From NCBI GenBank assembly GCA_003156795.1, contig PMHU01000293.1, forward strand, positions 182 to 8,869: 8,688 nucleotides of DNA. Direction: 5' to 3'. Numbering within the stretch: position 1 is the stretch's first letter; the number at the start of each line of letters is the position of its first letter. Below are positions 1 through 7,487 of this stretch, one piece after another. A program made the position numbers and the translations under genes. The notes below the pieces were generated by a model that was given only the letters and a program-made list of their open reading frames with translations, was not told where the DNA came from and did not search any database. Source of the DNA: Acidimicrobiaceae bacterium. GTDB lineage: Bacteria; Actinomycetota; Acidimicrobiia; Acidimicrobiales; Palsa-688.

Positions 1-2691
1 CGGTTCTGCTACCACCCGCGCATGAAGCCGGTCGGGATGTGCCGGATGTGCCTGGTCGAAGTGGAAGGCCCACGCGGATCGAGCCTGATGCCGGCGTGCT
101 ACAACGCCGTGTCCGAAGGCATGGAAATCAAGACGGCCAGCGAGAAGGCCACGAAGGCCCAGGAGGGGGTCCTCGAGTTTCTTCTCGTCAACCACCCCCT
201 GGACTGCCCGGTCTGCGACAAGGGAGGTGAGTGCCCGCTCCAGGATCAGACGCTCGCTTACGGCCCGGGCGAGTCGCGCTTCGTGGAAGAGAAGCGCCAC
301 TGGGAGAAGCCGATCCCCATCTCGGACCTGGTCTATCTCGACCGCGAGCGTTGCATCCAGTGCGGTCGCTGCGTGCGTTTCGCGGACGAGGTGGCCGGCG
401 ACGCTCTGATCGACTTCGCCCAGCGCGGCGACCAGACCGAGGTGGCCACCTTTCCGGGCGAGCCTTACTCGTCCTACTTCAGCGGCAACGTCGTGCAGAT
501 CTGCCCGGTAGGCGCGCTCACCGCCAAGCCGTATCGATTCAAAGCCCGCCCCTGGGACCTCGACCAGGTCGAAAGCACTTGCACGACCTGTTCGGTCGGG
601 TGCCGGACCGCCCTGCAGTCGAGCTCGGGCGAGCTGACCCGTCTGATCGGGGTCGACTCGGACCCGGTCAACTGGGGCTGGCTGTGCGACAAGGGCCGCT
701 TCGCTTACGCCTCGTCCACCAGTCCCAGCCGGATCGCGGTCCCGATGGTGCGTCGGGGCGACGAGCTGGTCGAAGCGAGCTGGGCCGACGCTCTATCTGC
801 GGCCGCGGCTGGACTGGAGGCGGCCAGGAACGCCGGTGGCGGCAGCTCGATCGGGATCATCGGCGGCGCCCGGTTGCCGAACGAGGACGCCTACGTTTGG
901 GCCAAGGTCGCCCGCACCGTCCTCGGGACCGACAACGTCGACGCCCAGCTCGGCGACGGGCTCCCGGCCGAAACCGTCCTCGGACTGCCCCGGGCCACCA
1001 TCGACCAGACGGCGTCCGCTCCCCTCGTCATCACCCTCGGTCCCGACATCAAGGACGAGCTGGCCGTCCTGTACCTGCGCCTGCGCCACGCCGTCCGAGA
1101 GAACGGCACCCAGCTCATCGAGCTGACCCCCGCACCGACAGGACTGTCGCCATACGCAGCCGAGACGCTCATCTATCGTCCGGGCGAAGCGGCGACTCTG
1201 GCCGCGGCCATAGCCAGCGGGGCACCGGTGACCGGAGACGTTGCCGGTGTCGCCTACGGGACGGTAGAAGCGGTGCGCGCCCACGTCGACAGATCCGCAA
1301 AAATGGCCAGGCCCGGCGCCCCCTCGATTGTCGTAATCCTGGGGCGGCCGTCGCTGGCCGAGTCGGACGACCAGATAGCGGCCGCGGCCCGGATACTCGC
1401 CGACTTGCCCGGAGTGGCATTCTTGCCGGCCTTGCGGCGGGGCAATGTCAACGGCGCCCTGGACCTGGGCCTGGCGCCGGGCGTACTCCCCGGCCGTGTC
1501 GGCCTCGAGCAAGGGCGGGCCTGGTACGAGCATCACTGGGGCGCAGATCTACCCGAGCAGCGAGGGTTGGATACGGCTGGCATGCTGACGGCCGCGGCTC
1601 GAGGTCACATCGGGGCCCTCGTGCTCGTCGGGGCCGATCCGATCGCCGACTTTCCGGACTCGAATGTCGCCCTGAAAGGCCTTCTGGGGTCGCGCTTCTT
1701 GGTCGCAGTCGACACCCACATCACGGAGTCGGTCCGGCGCGCCGACGTGATCCTCCCAGCGGCGGCGTGGTCCGAGCGGCGGGGAACTTTTACCAACATC
1801 GAAGGACGCATCTCCTGGCTGAGCCAGCTGGTCACCGACCACGGAGTGGCTTGGCCCGACTGGATGATCGCCAGTGAGCTGGCGGCCCGCCTGGGCGTCG
1901 ACCTCGGTTACTCCAGCCTCGAGGACATCTGGGACGAGGTCACGAGGCTGTCGCCGCTGCACGCCGGAGCCGGCTACGACCTGATCAGCGGCCAGCAAGC
2001 GCGCGACGGCGTCATGGTGCCCTTGGTAGGCGCAGGCGCCGAGTCCCGGAGCCCCCGGCCGCTAGACCCCATGGCCGACCCCGGCATAGCTTCCGCTGAG
2101 CTCCACAAGCTTTCACCGACGGCGTTGCTGGTGGCGGCTGTCGCCATGGAGCCTGAAGCGAATGGCAACGGAGCCCGCAGCGGTTCGGCCGGCGACCTCG
2201 CTTCCGGCGGGGAACGACCGACCTCCGCGACCGCCGGCCCCGTTGCCGAGGACCGGGAGGCAGCTTTGCCTCCTCCGGCCAAGCCGGCCCGGCTGGGTTT
2301 GCCGGCGGTGCCGCCGCCTTCTGCGAACGCACCCAGCGCCCCTCGCGAGGGCAGCTTGCGGCTGGTGTCGCGCCGTACCCTTTGGGACGGAGGCACCCAG
2401 GTGCAGGCGGTAGCGGCCCTGGCCGACTTGCACCCAGAACCGGCCGTGCGGGTGCACCCGAGCGTGCTGGCGGGTCTGGGCGTCGCCCACGGTGAATCGG
2501 TGCGGGTCACGTCGGCCAAGGGGTCGCTGACGTTGCCGGCGGTAGCGGACGGAGCGATCCCGCCCGGCACCGCCGTCCTGCCCTGGAACCTGCCGGGTGC
2601 CCGGGCCGCGGACCTGATCGACTCCTCCTCACCGGCGACCGAAGTTCGGGTCGAGAGCGCGGCGTCAGACGGGGGCGACGGACATGGGTGA
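1..2691 (+). CDS. nuoG: NADH-quinone oxidoreductase subunit G (5' partial)
   Basis: Peripheral-arm subunit of complex I (NuoG/Nqo3) carrying Fe-S clusters between the NADH-oxidising module and NuoI. The reading frame is open from the first base, and codons 1-7 (RFCYHPR) already belong to the 2Fe-2S ferredoxin domain, so the true start lies upstream; the ATG at base 22 is internal. Counting from base 1, I see C3-x10-C14-x2-C17 and C33 (cluster N1b), H65-x3-C69-x2-C72-x5-C78 (N5, His-ligated), C118-x2-C121-x2-C124 with C168 (N4), and C194-x2-C197-x3-C201-x27-C229 (N7). Codons about 230-715 form the degenerate molybdopterin-oxidoreductase-like domain, which in this family does not bind the cofactor. 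A low-complexity linker (717-784) and a C-terminal domain resembling a molybdopterin-dinucleotide-binding fold (about 785-896) follow, an arrangement I associate with actinobacterial NuoG. The stop overlaps the nuoH start by 8 bases. Family assignment is secure; only the N-terminus is missing. Confidence 0.97.
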   Translation, partial: RFCYHPRMKPVGMCRMCLVEVEGPRGSSLMPACYNAVSEGMEIKTASEKATKAQEGVLEFLLVNHPLDCPVCDKGGECPLQDQTLAYGPGESRFVEEKRHWEKPIPISDLVYLDRERCIQCGRCVRFADEVAGDALIDFAQRGDQTEVATFPGEPYSSYFSGNVVQICPVGALTAKPYRFKARPWDLDQVESTCTTCSVGCRTALQSSSGELTRLIGVDSDPVNWGWLCDKGRFAYASSTSPSRIAVPMVRRGDELVEASWADALSAAAAGLEAARNAGGGSSIGIIGGARLPNEDAYVWAKVARTVLGTDNVDAQLGDGLPAETVLGLPRATIDQTASAPLVITLGPDIKDELAVLYLRLRHAVRENGTQLIELTPAPTGLSPYAAETLIYRPGEAATLAAAIASGAPVTGDVAGVAYGTVEAVRAHVDRSAKMARPGAPSIVVILGRPSLAESDDQIAAAARILADLPGVAFLPALRRGNVNGALDLGLAPGVLPGRVGLEQGRAWYEHHWGADLPEQRGLDTAGMLTAAARGHIGALVLVGADPIADFPDSNVALKGLLGSRFLVAVDTHITESVRRADVILPAAAWSERRGTFTNIEGRISWLSQLVTDHGVAWPDWMIASELAARLGVDLGYSSLEDIWDEVTRLSPLHAGAGYDLISGQQARDGVMVPLVGAGAESRSPRPLDPMADPGIASAELHKLSPTALLVAAVAMEPEANGNGARSGSAGDLASGGERPTSATAGPVAEDREAALPPPAKPARLGLPAVPPPSANAPSAPREGSLRLVSRRTLWDGGTQVQAVAALADLHPEPAVRVHPSVLAGLGVAHGESVRVTSAKGSLTLPAVADGAIPPGTAVLPWNLPGARAADLIDSSSPATEVRVESAASDGGDGHG
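2149..2352 (+). other. Low-complexity linker encoded within nuoG
   Basis: About 68 codons (717-784 counted from base 1) are dominated by Ala, Pro, Gly, Ser and charged residues, contain no Cys, and include proline runs such as LPPPAKPARL and VPPPSANAP. They separate the molybdopterin-like domain from the C-terminal domain that starts near SLRLVSRRTLWDGG. The segment is probably disordered and acts as a flexible tether. It stays in frame with conserved sequence on both sides, so it is not a frameshift. Confidence 0.7.
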
Positions 2692-3898
2692 CCCGCTTTT
2701 CAACAACGGCCTGAACCTGGCGGTCTGGCTGATTCTCATCGGGAAAGTCCTCGTCGTTTTCTTGATCGTGCTGCTGTCGGTGCTGTTCATGGTCATGTAC
2801 GAGCGCAAGGCGGTGGCGTGGCTCGGGGTACGTTACGGACCCAACCGGGCGGGGCCCAACGGGTGGCTCCAATCATTGGCGGACGGCACGAAGCTCCTGT
2901 TCAAGGAAGCTTTCATGCCCCGCGCTGCGGACAAGGTGATCTACAGGATCGCCCCCTACCTGATGCTGGTTCCGGTATTCCTGGCCTTCTCGATCGTGCC
3001 CTTGGGCGGGACCATCACCATCGCCCACCACACGACCCGGCTTCAGTTGGCCGATCCCCCGTGGGGCATCCTGTTCCTGCTGATGACGTCGGGCGTGGCC
3101 GTGTACGGGGTCATGCTCGCGGGCTGGGCTTCAGGGTCCAAGTACCCGCTGCTCGGAGCGGTTCGGGCCACCGCGCAAATGGTCTCATACGAGGCCGTTC
3201 TCGGGCTGACGACGGCGACCGTGGTGCTGGTGAGTCACTCACTGCAAACCAGCGCCATAGTGGCCGCCCAGCACGGGGGCTTTCTCTACAAATGGAACGT
3301 CATCCACACGCTCTTCTTCCCGTTCGCTCTGTTCGCGATCGCCATCACGGCGGAGATGACCAGACCCCCGTTCGACCTGGTCGAAGCGGAGGAGGAGTTG
3401 TCGGGTGGCTACAACCTGGAGTACTCGTCGGTCGACTTCGCCTGGTTCTACCTGGCCGAGTACGCGGCGTTGGTAACCAACTCCGCCATCATCACCACCT
3501 TGTGGTTCGGCGGCCCGGACGGCCCCCGGATCGCGGGCCACAGCATCGGGCCGGTCTGGTTCACGATCAAGGTCCTGATCATCCTCTACATATACGTCTG
3601 GATCCGGGCCACACTGCCGAGGCTCCGTTACGACCAGTTGATGGACCTGGGGTGGAAGCGGCTCATTCCCGGAGCTCTGGCGATGTTGATGATCGTGGCC
3701 GGATTCCAGGTGGTTCCGACTTCCACGTCCAAGAGCAGGATCGTGCGGGGCTTCCTCGACCGGGAGTGGGGTCTGGCCGCGATCGCAGCGAGCTTCCTGC
3801 TCATCGCCTTCCTTTGGCGTGCCATCGACGTCGGGCACGGCGCGGCCGCCTCGGATGACGCCTACGATGCCACCTTCACGACCGAGGTGGACAAGTGA
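2684..3898 (+). CDS. nuoH: NADH-quinone oxidoreductase subunit H
   Basis: Membrane subunit (NuoH/Nqo8) that forms the quinone-binding pocket with NuoB, NuoD and NuoI and links quinone reduction to the proton-pumping arm. The 404-aa product is a polytopic membrane protein. The family's conserved blocks are intact: ERKAVAWLGVRYGPNRAGPNG (residues 40-60), the GWASGSKYPLLGAVRATAQMVSYE block near 147-170, and AEMTRPPFDLVEAEEELSGG (223-242) with its acidic loop E234, E236, E237 and E238, followed by YNLEYSS. VWIRATLPRLRYDQLMDLGWK (305-325) marks the last conserved loop. It is longer than E. coli NuoH (325 aa) because of extra N-terminal residues and a C-terminal section ending in a polar tail, which is usual in actinobacteria. 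The ATG lies inside the nuoG 3' end (8-base overlap), and no strong Shine-Dalgarno is visible, so translation is probably coupled to nuoG. The stop overlaps the nuoI GTG. Confidence 0.97.
   Translation: MGDPLFNNGLNLAVWLILIGKVLVVFLIVLLSVLFMVMYERKAVAWLGVRYGPNRAGPNGWLQSLADGTKLLFKEAFMPRAADKVIYRIAPYLMLVPVFLAFSIVPLGGTITIAHHTTRLQLADPPWGILFLLMTSGVAVYGVMLAGWASGSKYPLLGAVRATAQMVSYEAVLGLTTATVVLVSHSLQTSAIVAAQHGGFLYKWNVIHTLFFPFALFAIAITAEMTRPPFDLVEAEEELSGGYNLEYSSVDFAWFYLAEYAALVTNSAIITTLWFGGPDGPRIAGHSIGPVWFTIKVLIILYIYVWIRATLPRLRYDQLMDLGWKRLIPGALAMLMIVAGFQVVPTSTSKSRIVRGFLDREWGLAAIAASFLLIAFLWRAIDVGHGAAASDDAYDATFTTEVDK
3884..3890 (+). promoter_or_regulatory. Ribosome binding site of nuoI
   Basis: GAGGTGG lies inside the last codons of nuoH, with the GAGG core 7 bases before the GTG at 3895. 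It supports GTG as the nuoI start within a GTGA stop/start overlap. Confidence 0.6.
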
Positions 3899-4620
3899 GC
3901 TTCTTCAAGGGCTTCCTGGTCACTGGCAAGCTGCCGTTCAAGCCCAAGATCACCGTCCAATACCCCGAGGAGAAGAGGCCCAAGCCGGAGCGCTTCCACG
4001 GCCGTCACGTCCTCAACCGCTATGAGGACGGCATGGAGAAGTGCATCGGCTGCGAACTCTGCGCCGGGGTATGTCCGGCCCGCTGCATTTACGTCCGCGG
4101 CGCGGACAATCCACCCGACGACCCCGTGGCGCCGGGCGAGCGGTACGGCTTCGTCTACGAGATCAACTTCCTCCGCTGCATCCACTGCGACATGTGTGTG
4201 GAAGCCTGCCCGACAGAGGCCATCACCGAGTCGAAGATGTTCGAGTGGTCCTTCGTCAACCGGCAGGACGCCATATACACCAAGGCCGAGCTCCTGGTGG
4301 ACGAAGAGGGGCTTCCCCGCGAGCTCCCGTGGGAGGACTGGAAGCCGGGCGACGACAGGCACACGTCCGCCTGGGTGCGCGCCACCGCTCCATCCGGCTC
4401 CGCGGCGATGGAAGGCAAGCCGCTGTGGTCGGGTGAGCTGGGTTACGGGGTGAGGCCGGCCCAGAAGGGTCAAAGCGATCCTGCTTCCGGCGATTTTGCT
4501 GCAGACACCGACCTCTCTCTCCGCGAGATGATTTCTGCTGCCCTGCGCGGAATCGGCGTCGACGGAAACCGTCCCAGTCGGGGAAGCGCCGGCAAGGACA
4601 GCGACGGAGAGGTGAGCTGA
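3895..4620 (+). CDS. nuoI: NADH-quinone oxidoreductase subunit I
   Basis: Peripheral 8Fe ferredoxin-type subunit (NuoI/Nqo9) that passes electrons through clusters N6a and N6b to the terminal cluster N2 in NuoB, next to the quinone site. Two classic 4Fe-4S motifs are complete: C50-IG-C53-EL-C56-AGV-C60-P and C95-IH-C98-DM-C101-VEA-C105-P. The block RFHGRHVLNRYEDGMEKCIG (33-52) and the later NRQDAIYTKAELLV are typical of actinobacterial NuoI. The start is GTG in a GTGA overlap with the nuoH stop, supported by an upstream GAGG. At 241 aa it is longer than the E. coli protein (180 aa): a polar tail follows the conserved core, ending in a Ser/Gly/Asp-rich stretch. The 3' end carries the Shine-Dalgarno for nuoJ. 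Identification is certain; the tail has no function I can assign. Confidence 0.97.
   Translation: MSFFKGFLVTGKLPFKPKITVQYPEEKRPKPERFHGRHVLNRYEDGMEKCIGCELCAGVCPARCIYVRGADNPPDDPVAPGERYGFVYEINFLRCIHCDMCVEACPTEAITESKMFEWSFVNRQDAIYTKAELLVDEEGLPRELPWEDWKPGDDRHTSAWVRATAPSGSAAMEGKPLWSGELGYGVRPAQKGQSDPASGDFAADTDLSLREMISAALRGIGVDGNRPSRGSAGKDSDGEVS
4606..4615 (+). promoter_or_regulatory. Ribosome binding site of nuoJ
   Basis: GGAGAGGTGA sits inside the nuoI 3' end, 4 bases before the ATG at 4620. It is one of the strongest Shine-Dalgarno matches in the window and fixes the nuoJ start at the TGATG junction. Confidence 0.65.
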
Positions 4621-5255
4621 TGTACGCCGGCTTCCTGGCCAGCGCGGCCAGTTCCGGTACAGACCTTGCCAACGCGTCGGCTTGGGCCGTGTTCCTGGTC
4701 GGCGCGGCCATGATCCTCACCGGCGCGTTCGGGGTGATCCTGCTGCGCAACCCGGTCCACTGCGCTCTCATGCTGGTGATCACCTTGTTCGGAATAGCAC
4801 TCGAGTTCATCGACCAGTCGGCAGACTTCTTGGCTGCAGTGCAAATCATCGTCTACGCCGGGGCGATCGTCATCCTGTTTCTTTTCGTAATCATGTTCCT
4901 GGGCGTGGACCGCCGCGAAGCCGCGGGTCCGGAAGCGACCAAGTTCCAGAAGCCGATCGCCTTGATCCTCGGCGCCGTTTCCTTGGTGGAGATCCTGATC
5001 CTGTCCCAGGTCGATCACTGGGTCAGCGGCGCGCCCAGCGTGGCCGGGAGGCTCGACGGTCCAGGCGAGAACGTCCAGAAGCTCGGGCAGTCGATCTACA
5101 CCCGCTACCTGCTCCCGTTCGAAATGACCGCAGCTCTCCTGGTCATTGCTGTCGTCGCCGCGGTGGTTCTGTCTCGCCGCCAGCAGCCCGGCGCCAGCGA
5201 GCTCCGGGCCGCTGACAAAGAGAAGCTGGTAGTCGGGCCGGGGGGAGCGGAGTGA
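4620..5255 (+). CDS. nuoJ: NADH-quinone oxidoreductase subunit J
   Basis: Small membrane-arm subunit (NuoJ/Nqo10) packed between NuoH and NuoK. Its third helix contains the pi-bulge thought to change conformation during coupling. The 211-aa product has about five predicted membrane helices. Conserved pieces are LLRNPVHCALMLVITLF (41-57), SADFLAAVQIIVYAGAIVIL (67-86) with Y79, then FLFVIMFL, and the last helix block YTRYLLPFEMTAALLVIAVV (160-179). A hydrophilic loop (about 133-160) precedes that helix, and a charged tail (185-211) follows it, as in other actinobacterial NuoJ. The ATG shares its A with the nuoI TGA stop (TGATG) and has a good Shine-Dalgarno. The stop overlaps the nuoK GTG. Confidence 0.96.
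   Translation: MYAGFLASAASSGTDLANASAWAVFLVGAAMILTGAFGVILLRNPVHCALMLVITLFGIALEFIDQSADFLAAVQIIVYAGAIVILFLFVIMFLGVDRREAAGPEATKFQKPIALILGAVSLVEILILSQVDHWVSGAPSVAGRLDGPGENVQKLGQSIYTRYLLPFEMTAALLVIAVVAAVVLSRRQQPGASELRAADKEKLVVGPGGAE
5241..5247 (+). promoter_or_regulatory. Ribosome binding site of nuoK
   Basis: GGGGGAG lies in the last nuoJ codons, 4 bases before the GTG at 5252. The spacing is short but supports the GTGA overlap start. Confidence 0.45.
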
Positions 5256-5557
5256 CGGTACCCGGCGCTTGGTATCTGGTCCTGGCGGCGGTCCTGTTCG
5301 GACTTGGCGCCACCGGGCTGTTGATCAGGCGAAACGTGCTGGTGATGTTCATGTGCGTCGAGCTGATGCTCAACGCCGTGAACCTGACATTCGTGACCTT
5401 CGCCCGCCTTCTTGACGACGTCGGAGGGCAGGTGTCGGTGTTGTTCGTACTGGTAGTCGCAGCCGCAGAGGTGGTCGTCGGATTGGCGATCATCGTGGCC
5501 ATGTTCCGCCGGCGGGCTGCCGCGACAGCCGACGACATCCACGTGCTGAGGGGCTGA
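5252..5557 (+). CDS. nuoK: NADH-quinone oxidoreductase subunit K
   Basis: Smallest membrane-arm subunit (NuoK/Nqo11, MrpC-like), with three transmembrane helices and part of the proton pathway between NuoJ and NuoN. The 101-aa length matches the family (100 aa in E. coli). The two buried glutamates needed for coupling are present: E37 in MFMCVELMLNAVNLTFV and E73 in VVAAAEVVVGLAIIV, equivalent to E. coli E36 and E72. The start is GTG in a GTGA overlap with nuoJ, which places the first helix (YLVLAAVLFGLGATGLL) at the usual distance from the N-terminus. The positively charged FRRR follows the third helix. An 8-base gap separates it from nuoL. Confidence 0.97.
   Translation: MTVPGAWYLVLAAVLFGLGATGLLIRRNVLVMFMCVELMLNAVNLTFVTFARLLDDVGGQVSVLFVLVVAAAEVVVGLAIIVAMFRRRAAATADDIHVLRG
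5548..5553 (+). promoter_or_regulatory. Candidate ribosome binding site of nuoL
   Basis: GAGGGG in the last nuoK codons is 12 bases from the ATG at 5566. This is wider than usual, so initiation may depend on ribosomes terminating at the nuoK stop 8 bases upstream. Confidence 0.4.
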
Positions 5558-5565
5558 CGACCAGC

Positions 5566-7485
5566 ATGAACGCCGCCTACCTAATAGTCGCGCTCCCGAT
5601 CACAGGTGCCTTGATCCTGCTGTTCGGGGGACGCCGCATCGGGGACCCCCTGTCGGGCTGGCTGGCCACCATCGCCGCCGGCGGGTCTTTCGTTGGGTCG
5701 GTGATCGTCTGGGCGTCCCTCCTCGGGCGCAGTGGGGCGGACCGCACCGTAGACAAGCAGATATTCACTTGGATCCCCGTCGGCAGTCTGCACGTGGACT
5801 TCGCCTTGCAGCTAGACCCGCTGTCGATCGCCATGGTTTTGTTCGTGACCGGCGTGGGGAGCCTCATCCACTTGTATTCGATCGGCTACATGAAGGGCGA
5901 TCGGAGCTACCCGCGGTTCTTTTTCCTGCTCAACCTCTTCCTTTTCTCCATGATCGTGCTGGTGCTGGCGGACAGCTACCTCTTCAGCTTCGTCGGCTGG
6001 GAAGGGGTGGGGTTCTGCTCGTACGGCCTCGTCGGCTTCTGGTTCGACCGAGAGACCGCGGCGGTGGCGGCCAAGAAGGCGTTCGTGACCAACCGGGTCG
6101 GCGACTTCGGGTTCATGGTCGCGCTGTTTTTGATGTTCGGTCACTTCGGGTCGTTTAGCTACTCGGCGGTGCTGGGCCCACTCGCTTCGGGCCACTCCAC
6201 CTTGGCCGGCGCCACCGCGACGGGCATCGGCTTGATGCTCTTCCTCGGAGCGGTGGGCAAGTCCGCTCAAATACCCCTGTACATGTGGCTGCCCGACGCC
6301 ATGGAGGGCCCCACCCCCGTGTCCGCGCTCATCCACGCCGCCACCATGGTCACCGCGGGTGTGTACCTGGTGGCGCGCAGCGCCCCGATCCTCCACTACA
6401 GCCACGCGGTGCTGTGGGTCATCGCCATCGTCGGGGCCACGACCGCTCTGCTCGCCGCCACCATCGCTTGCGCCCAAAATGACATCAAGCGGGTGCTCGC
6501 CTACTCCACCATTTCCCAGCTCGGCTACATGTTCCTGGGCGAGGGGAGCGGCGACTACACGGCCGGGTTGTTCCACATGATCACCCACGCCTTCTTCAAG
6601 GCGCTTCTCTTCCTGGCAGCCGGGTCGGTTATCCACGCCCTCAACGATGAGCAGGACATGAAGAAGATGGGAGGCCTCCGGAAGTACTTGCCGATCACCT
6701 TCCCGACGTTCATCATCGGCTACCTCGCGCTATCAGGCATCCCGCCCTTCGACGGGTTCTGGTCCAAGGACGCCATCCTGGACTCGGCCTGGCACATGAG
6801 CCCGGCCTTGTGGGCCGTCGGCGCGGTGACGGCCGGTCTCACGGCCTACTACATGAGCCGCCAAGTGGCGCTGGTGTGGCTCGGCCAGGCCCGATGGACG
6901 TCTGACGGGCACGAGGGCGGCGGTGGCCACGGCGGGCATGGCGGGGGCGAGCCGCACGAGTCGCCATGGGTCATGACGGCGCCACTGGTGATCCTGGCCT
7001 TCTGCGCCACCTTCGGGTGGCTGCTCAACGCCCCGTTCGGGGGGCTCGACTTCGTCAACAAATGGCTGGCGCCGGTTTTTCCTTCGACCATCGACCCGGC
7101 CGTGCACGTAGGCACCGGTACCAAGTGGGTGCTCGGGATAGCGGTGACGGCTATCTGCTTCCTCGGGCTGGGCCTCGGGCTCACGGCCTGGCGCAAAGTG
7201 GACCGACCAGCCCTGGAGCCGGCCGTGCTGGTCCACGGCTGGTACATCGATGAGGCCGTATCGGCCGCGGTATCGGGGCCACTCACCCGGATGGCTAGCG
7301 CTTTCAGCTTCATGATCGACGCCCGAGTTGTCGACGGCGCCGTCAACGGCTTGGCTCGATTCACGTCTGGCACGGGAAGACAGCTGCGCCGGATGCAGAC
7401 CGGATACGTACGCAACTACGCCCTCGGCATCGGCATCGGTACCGCCGTGATCCTGGCGTTCGTGGCGACGCGGGTGGGGAGCTGA
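5566..7485 (+). CDS. nuoL: NADH-quinone oxidoreductase subunit L
   Basis: Distal antiporter-like proton-pumping subunit (NuoL/Nqo12, MrpA-related) with the long lateral helix along the membrane arm. At 639 aa it has the normal family length (613 in E. coli). Key residues are all visible: E146 in FVGWEGVGFCSYGL, D180 in TNRVGDFGF, K232 in GAVGKSAQIPLYMWLPDAMEGPTPVSALIHAATM (with H257), D306 in AQNDIKRVLAYSTISQLGYMF, H341 and K345 in MITHAFFKALLFLAAGSVIHAL, and K401-D402 in GFWSKDAIL. They correspond to E. coli E144, D178, K229, H254, D303, H338, K342, K399 and D400. A Gly/His-rich loop (448-464) precedes PHESPWVMTAPLVIL. The C-terminal region holds the lateral helix and the final anchoring helix (LGIGIGTAVILAFVA). 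The start ATG has a weak, distant Shine-Dalgarno; nuoM begins 2 bases after the stop. Confidence 0.98.
   Translation: MNAAYLIVALPITGALILLFGGRRIGDPLSGWLATIAAGGSFVGSVIVWASLLGRSGADRTVDKQIFTWIPVGSLHVDFALQLDPLSIAMVLFVTGVGSLIHLYSIGYMKGDRSYPRFFFLLNLFLFSMIVLVLADSYLFSFVGWEGVGFCSYGLVGFWFDRETAAVAAKKAFVTNRVGDFGFMVALFLMFGHFGSFSYSAVLGPLASGHSTLAGATATGIGLMLFLGAVGKSAQIPLYMWLPDAMEGPTPVSALIHAATMVTAGVYLVARSAPILHYSHAVLWVIAIVGATTALLAATIACAQNDIKRVLAYSTISQLGYMFLGEGSGDYTAGLFHMITHAFFKALLFLAAGSVIHALNDEQDMKKMGGLRKYLPITFPTFIIGYLALSGIPPFDGFWSKDAILDSAWHMSPALWAVGAVTAGLTAYYMSRQVALVWLGQARWTSDGHEGGGGHGGHGGGEPHESPWVMTAPLVILAFCATFGWLLNAPFGGLDFVNKWLAPVFPSTIDPAVHVGTGTKWVLGIAVTAICFLGLGLGLTAWRKVDRPALEPAVLVHGWYIDEAVSAAVSGPLTRMASAFSFMIDARVVDGAVNGLARFTSGTGRQLRRMQTGYVRNYALGIGIGTAVILAFVATRVGS
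6907..6966 (+). other. Gly/His-rich loop encoded within nuoL
   Basis: Residues 448-466 of NuoL read GHEGGGGHGGHGGGEPHES, with His at 449, 455, 458 and 464. The segment lies between a membrane helix ending near VALVWLG and the next helix starting near PWVMTAPL, so it is a solvent-exposed loop. Gly/His-rich stretches at this site occur in other bacterial NuoL, so I read it as a natural loop expansion and not as a foreign insertion. Confidence 0.65.
7476..7481 (+). promoter_or_regulatory. Ribosome binding site of nuoM
   Basis: GGGGAG overlaps the last nuoL codons and lies 6 bases before the ATG at 7488, an ideal spacing that selects this ATG as the nuoM start. Confidence 0.6.
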
Positions 7486-7487
7486 CG

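Noticed and set aside
22..24. ATG at base 22 as the true nuoG start
   Set aside because: The upstream codons RFCYHPR are in frame and include the first cysteine ligand of the N1b cluster, so the real start lies before the window.
793..1536. A 247-codon minus-strand open frame opposite nuoG
   Set aside because: Shadow of nuoG: no conserved motif, and the overlapped nuoG region codes for the conserved molybdopterin-like domain.
796..1600. Repeated GCGGCCGCGG-like strings in nuoG
   Set aside because: They encode Ala-rich helices (AAAA and similar) in GC-rich codons, are irregularly spaced, and do not form a repeat array or binding-site series.
231..1877. A 548-codon open frame on the plus strand overlapping nuoG in another frame
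   Set aside because: It lies entirely inside nuoG, is extremely rich in Arg, Gly, Pro and Ala, and has no recognisable motif. This is expected from the GC-rich codon bias of nuoG.
5812..6636. A 274-codon minus-strand open frame opposite nuoL
   Set aside because: Its composition (His, Glu, Gly, Gln, Arg-rich) is that of the reverse complement of a GC-rich membrane protein gene. There is no family resemblance, and nuoL is complete and conserved on the other strand.
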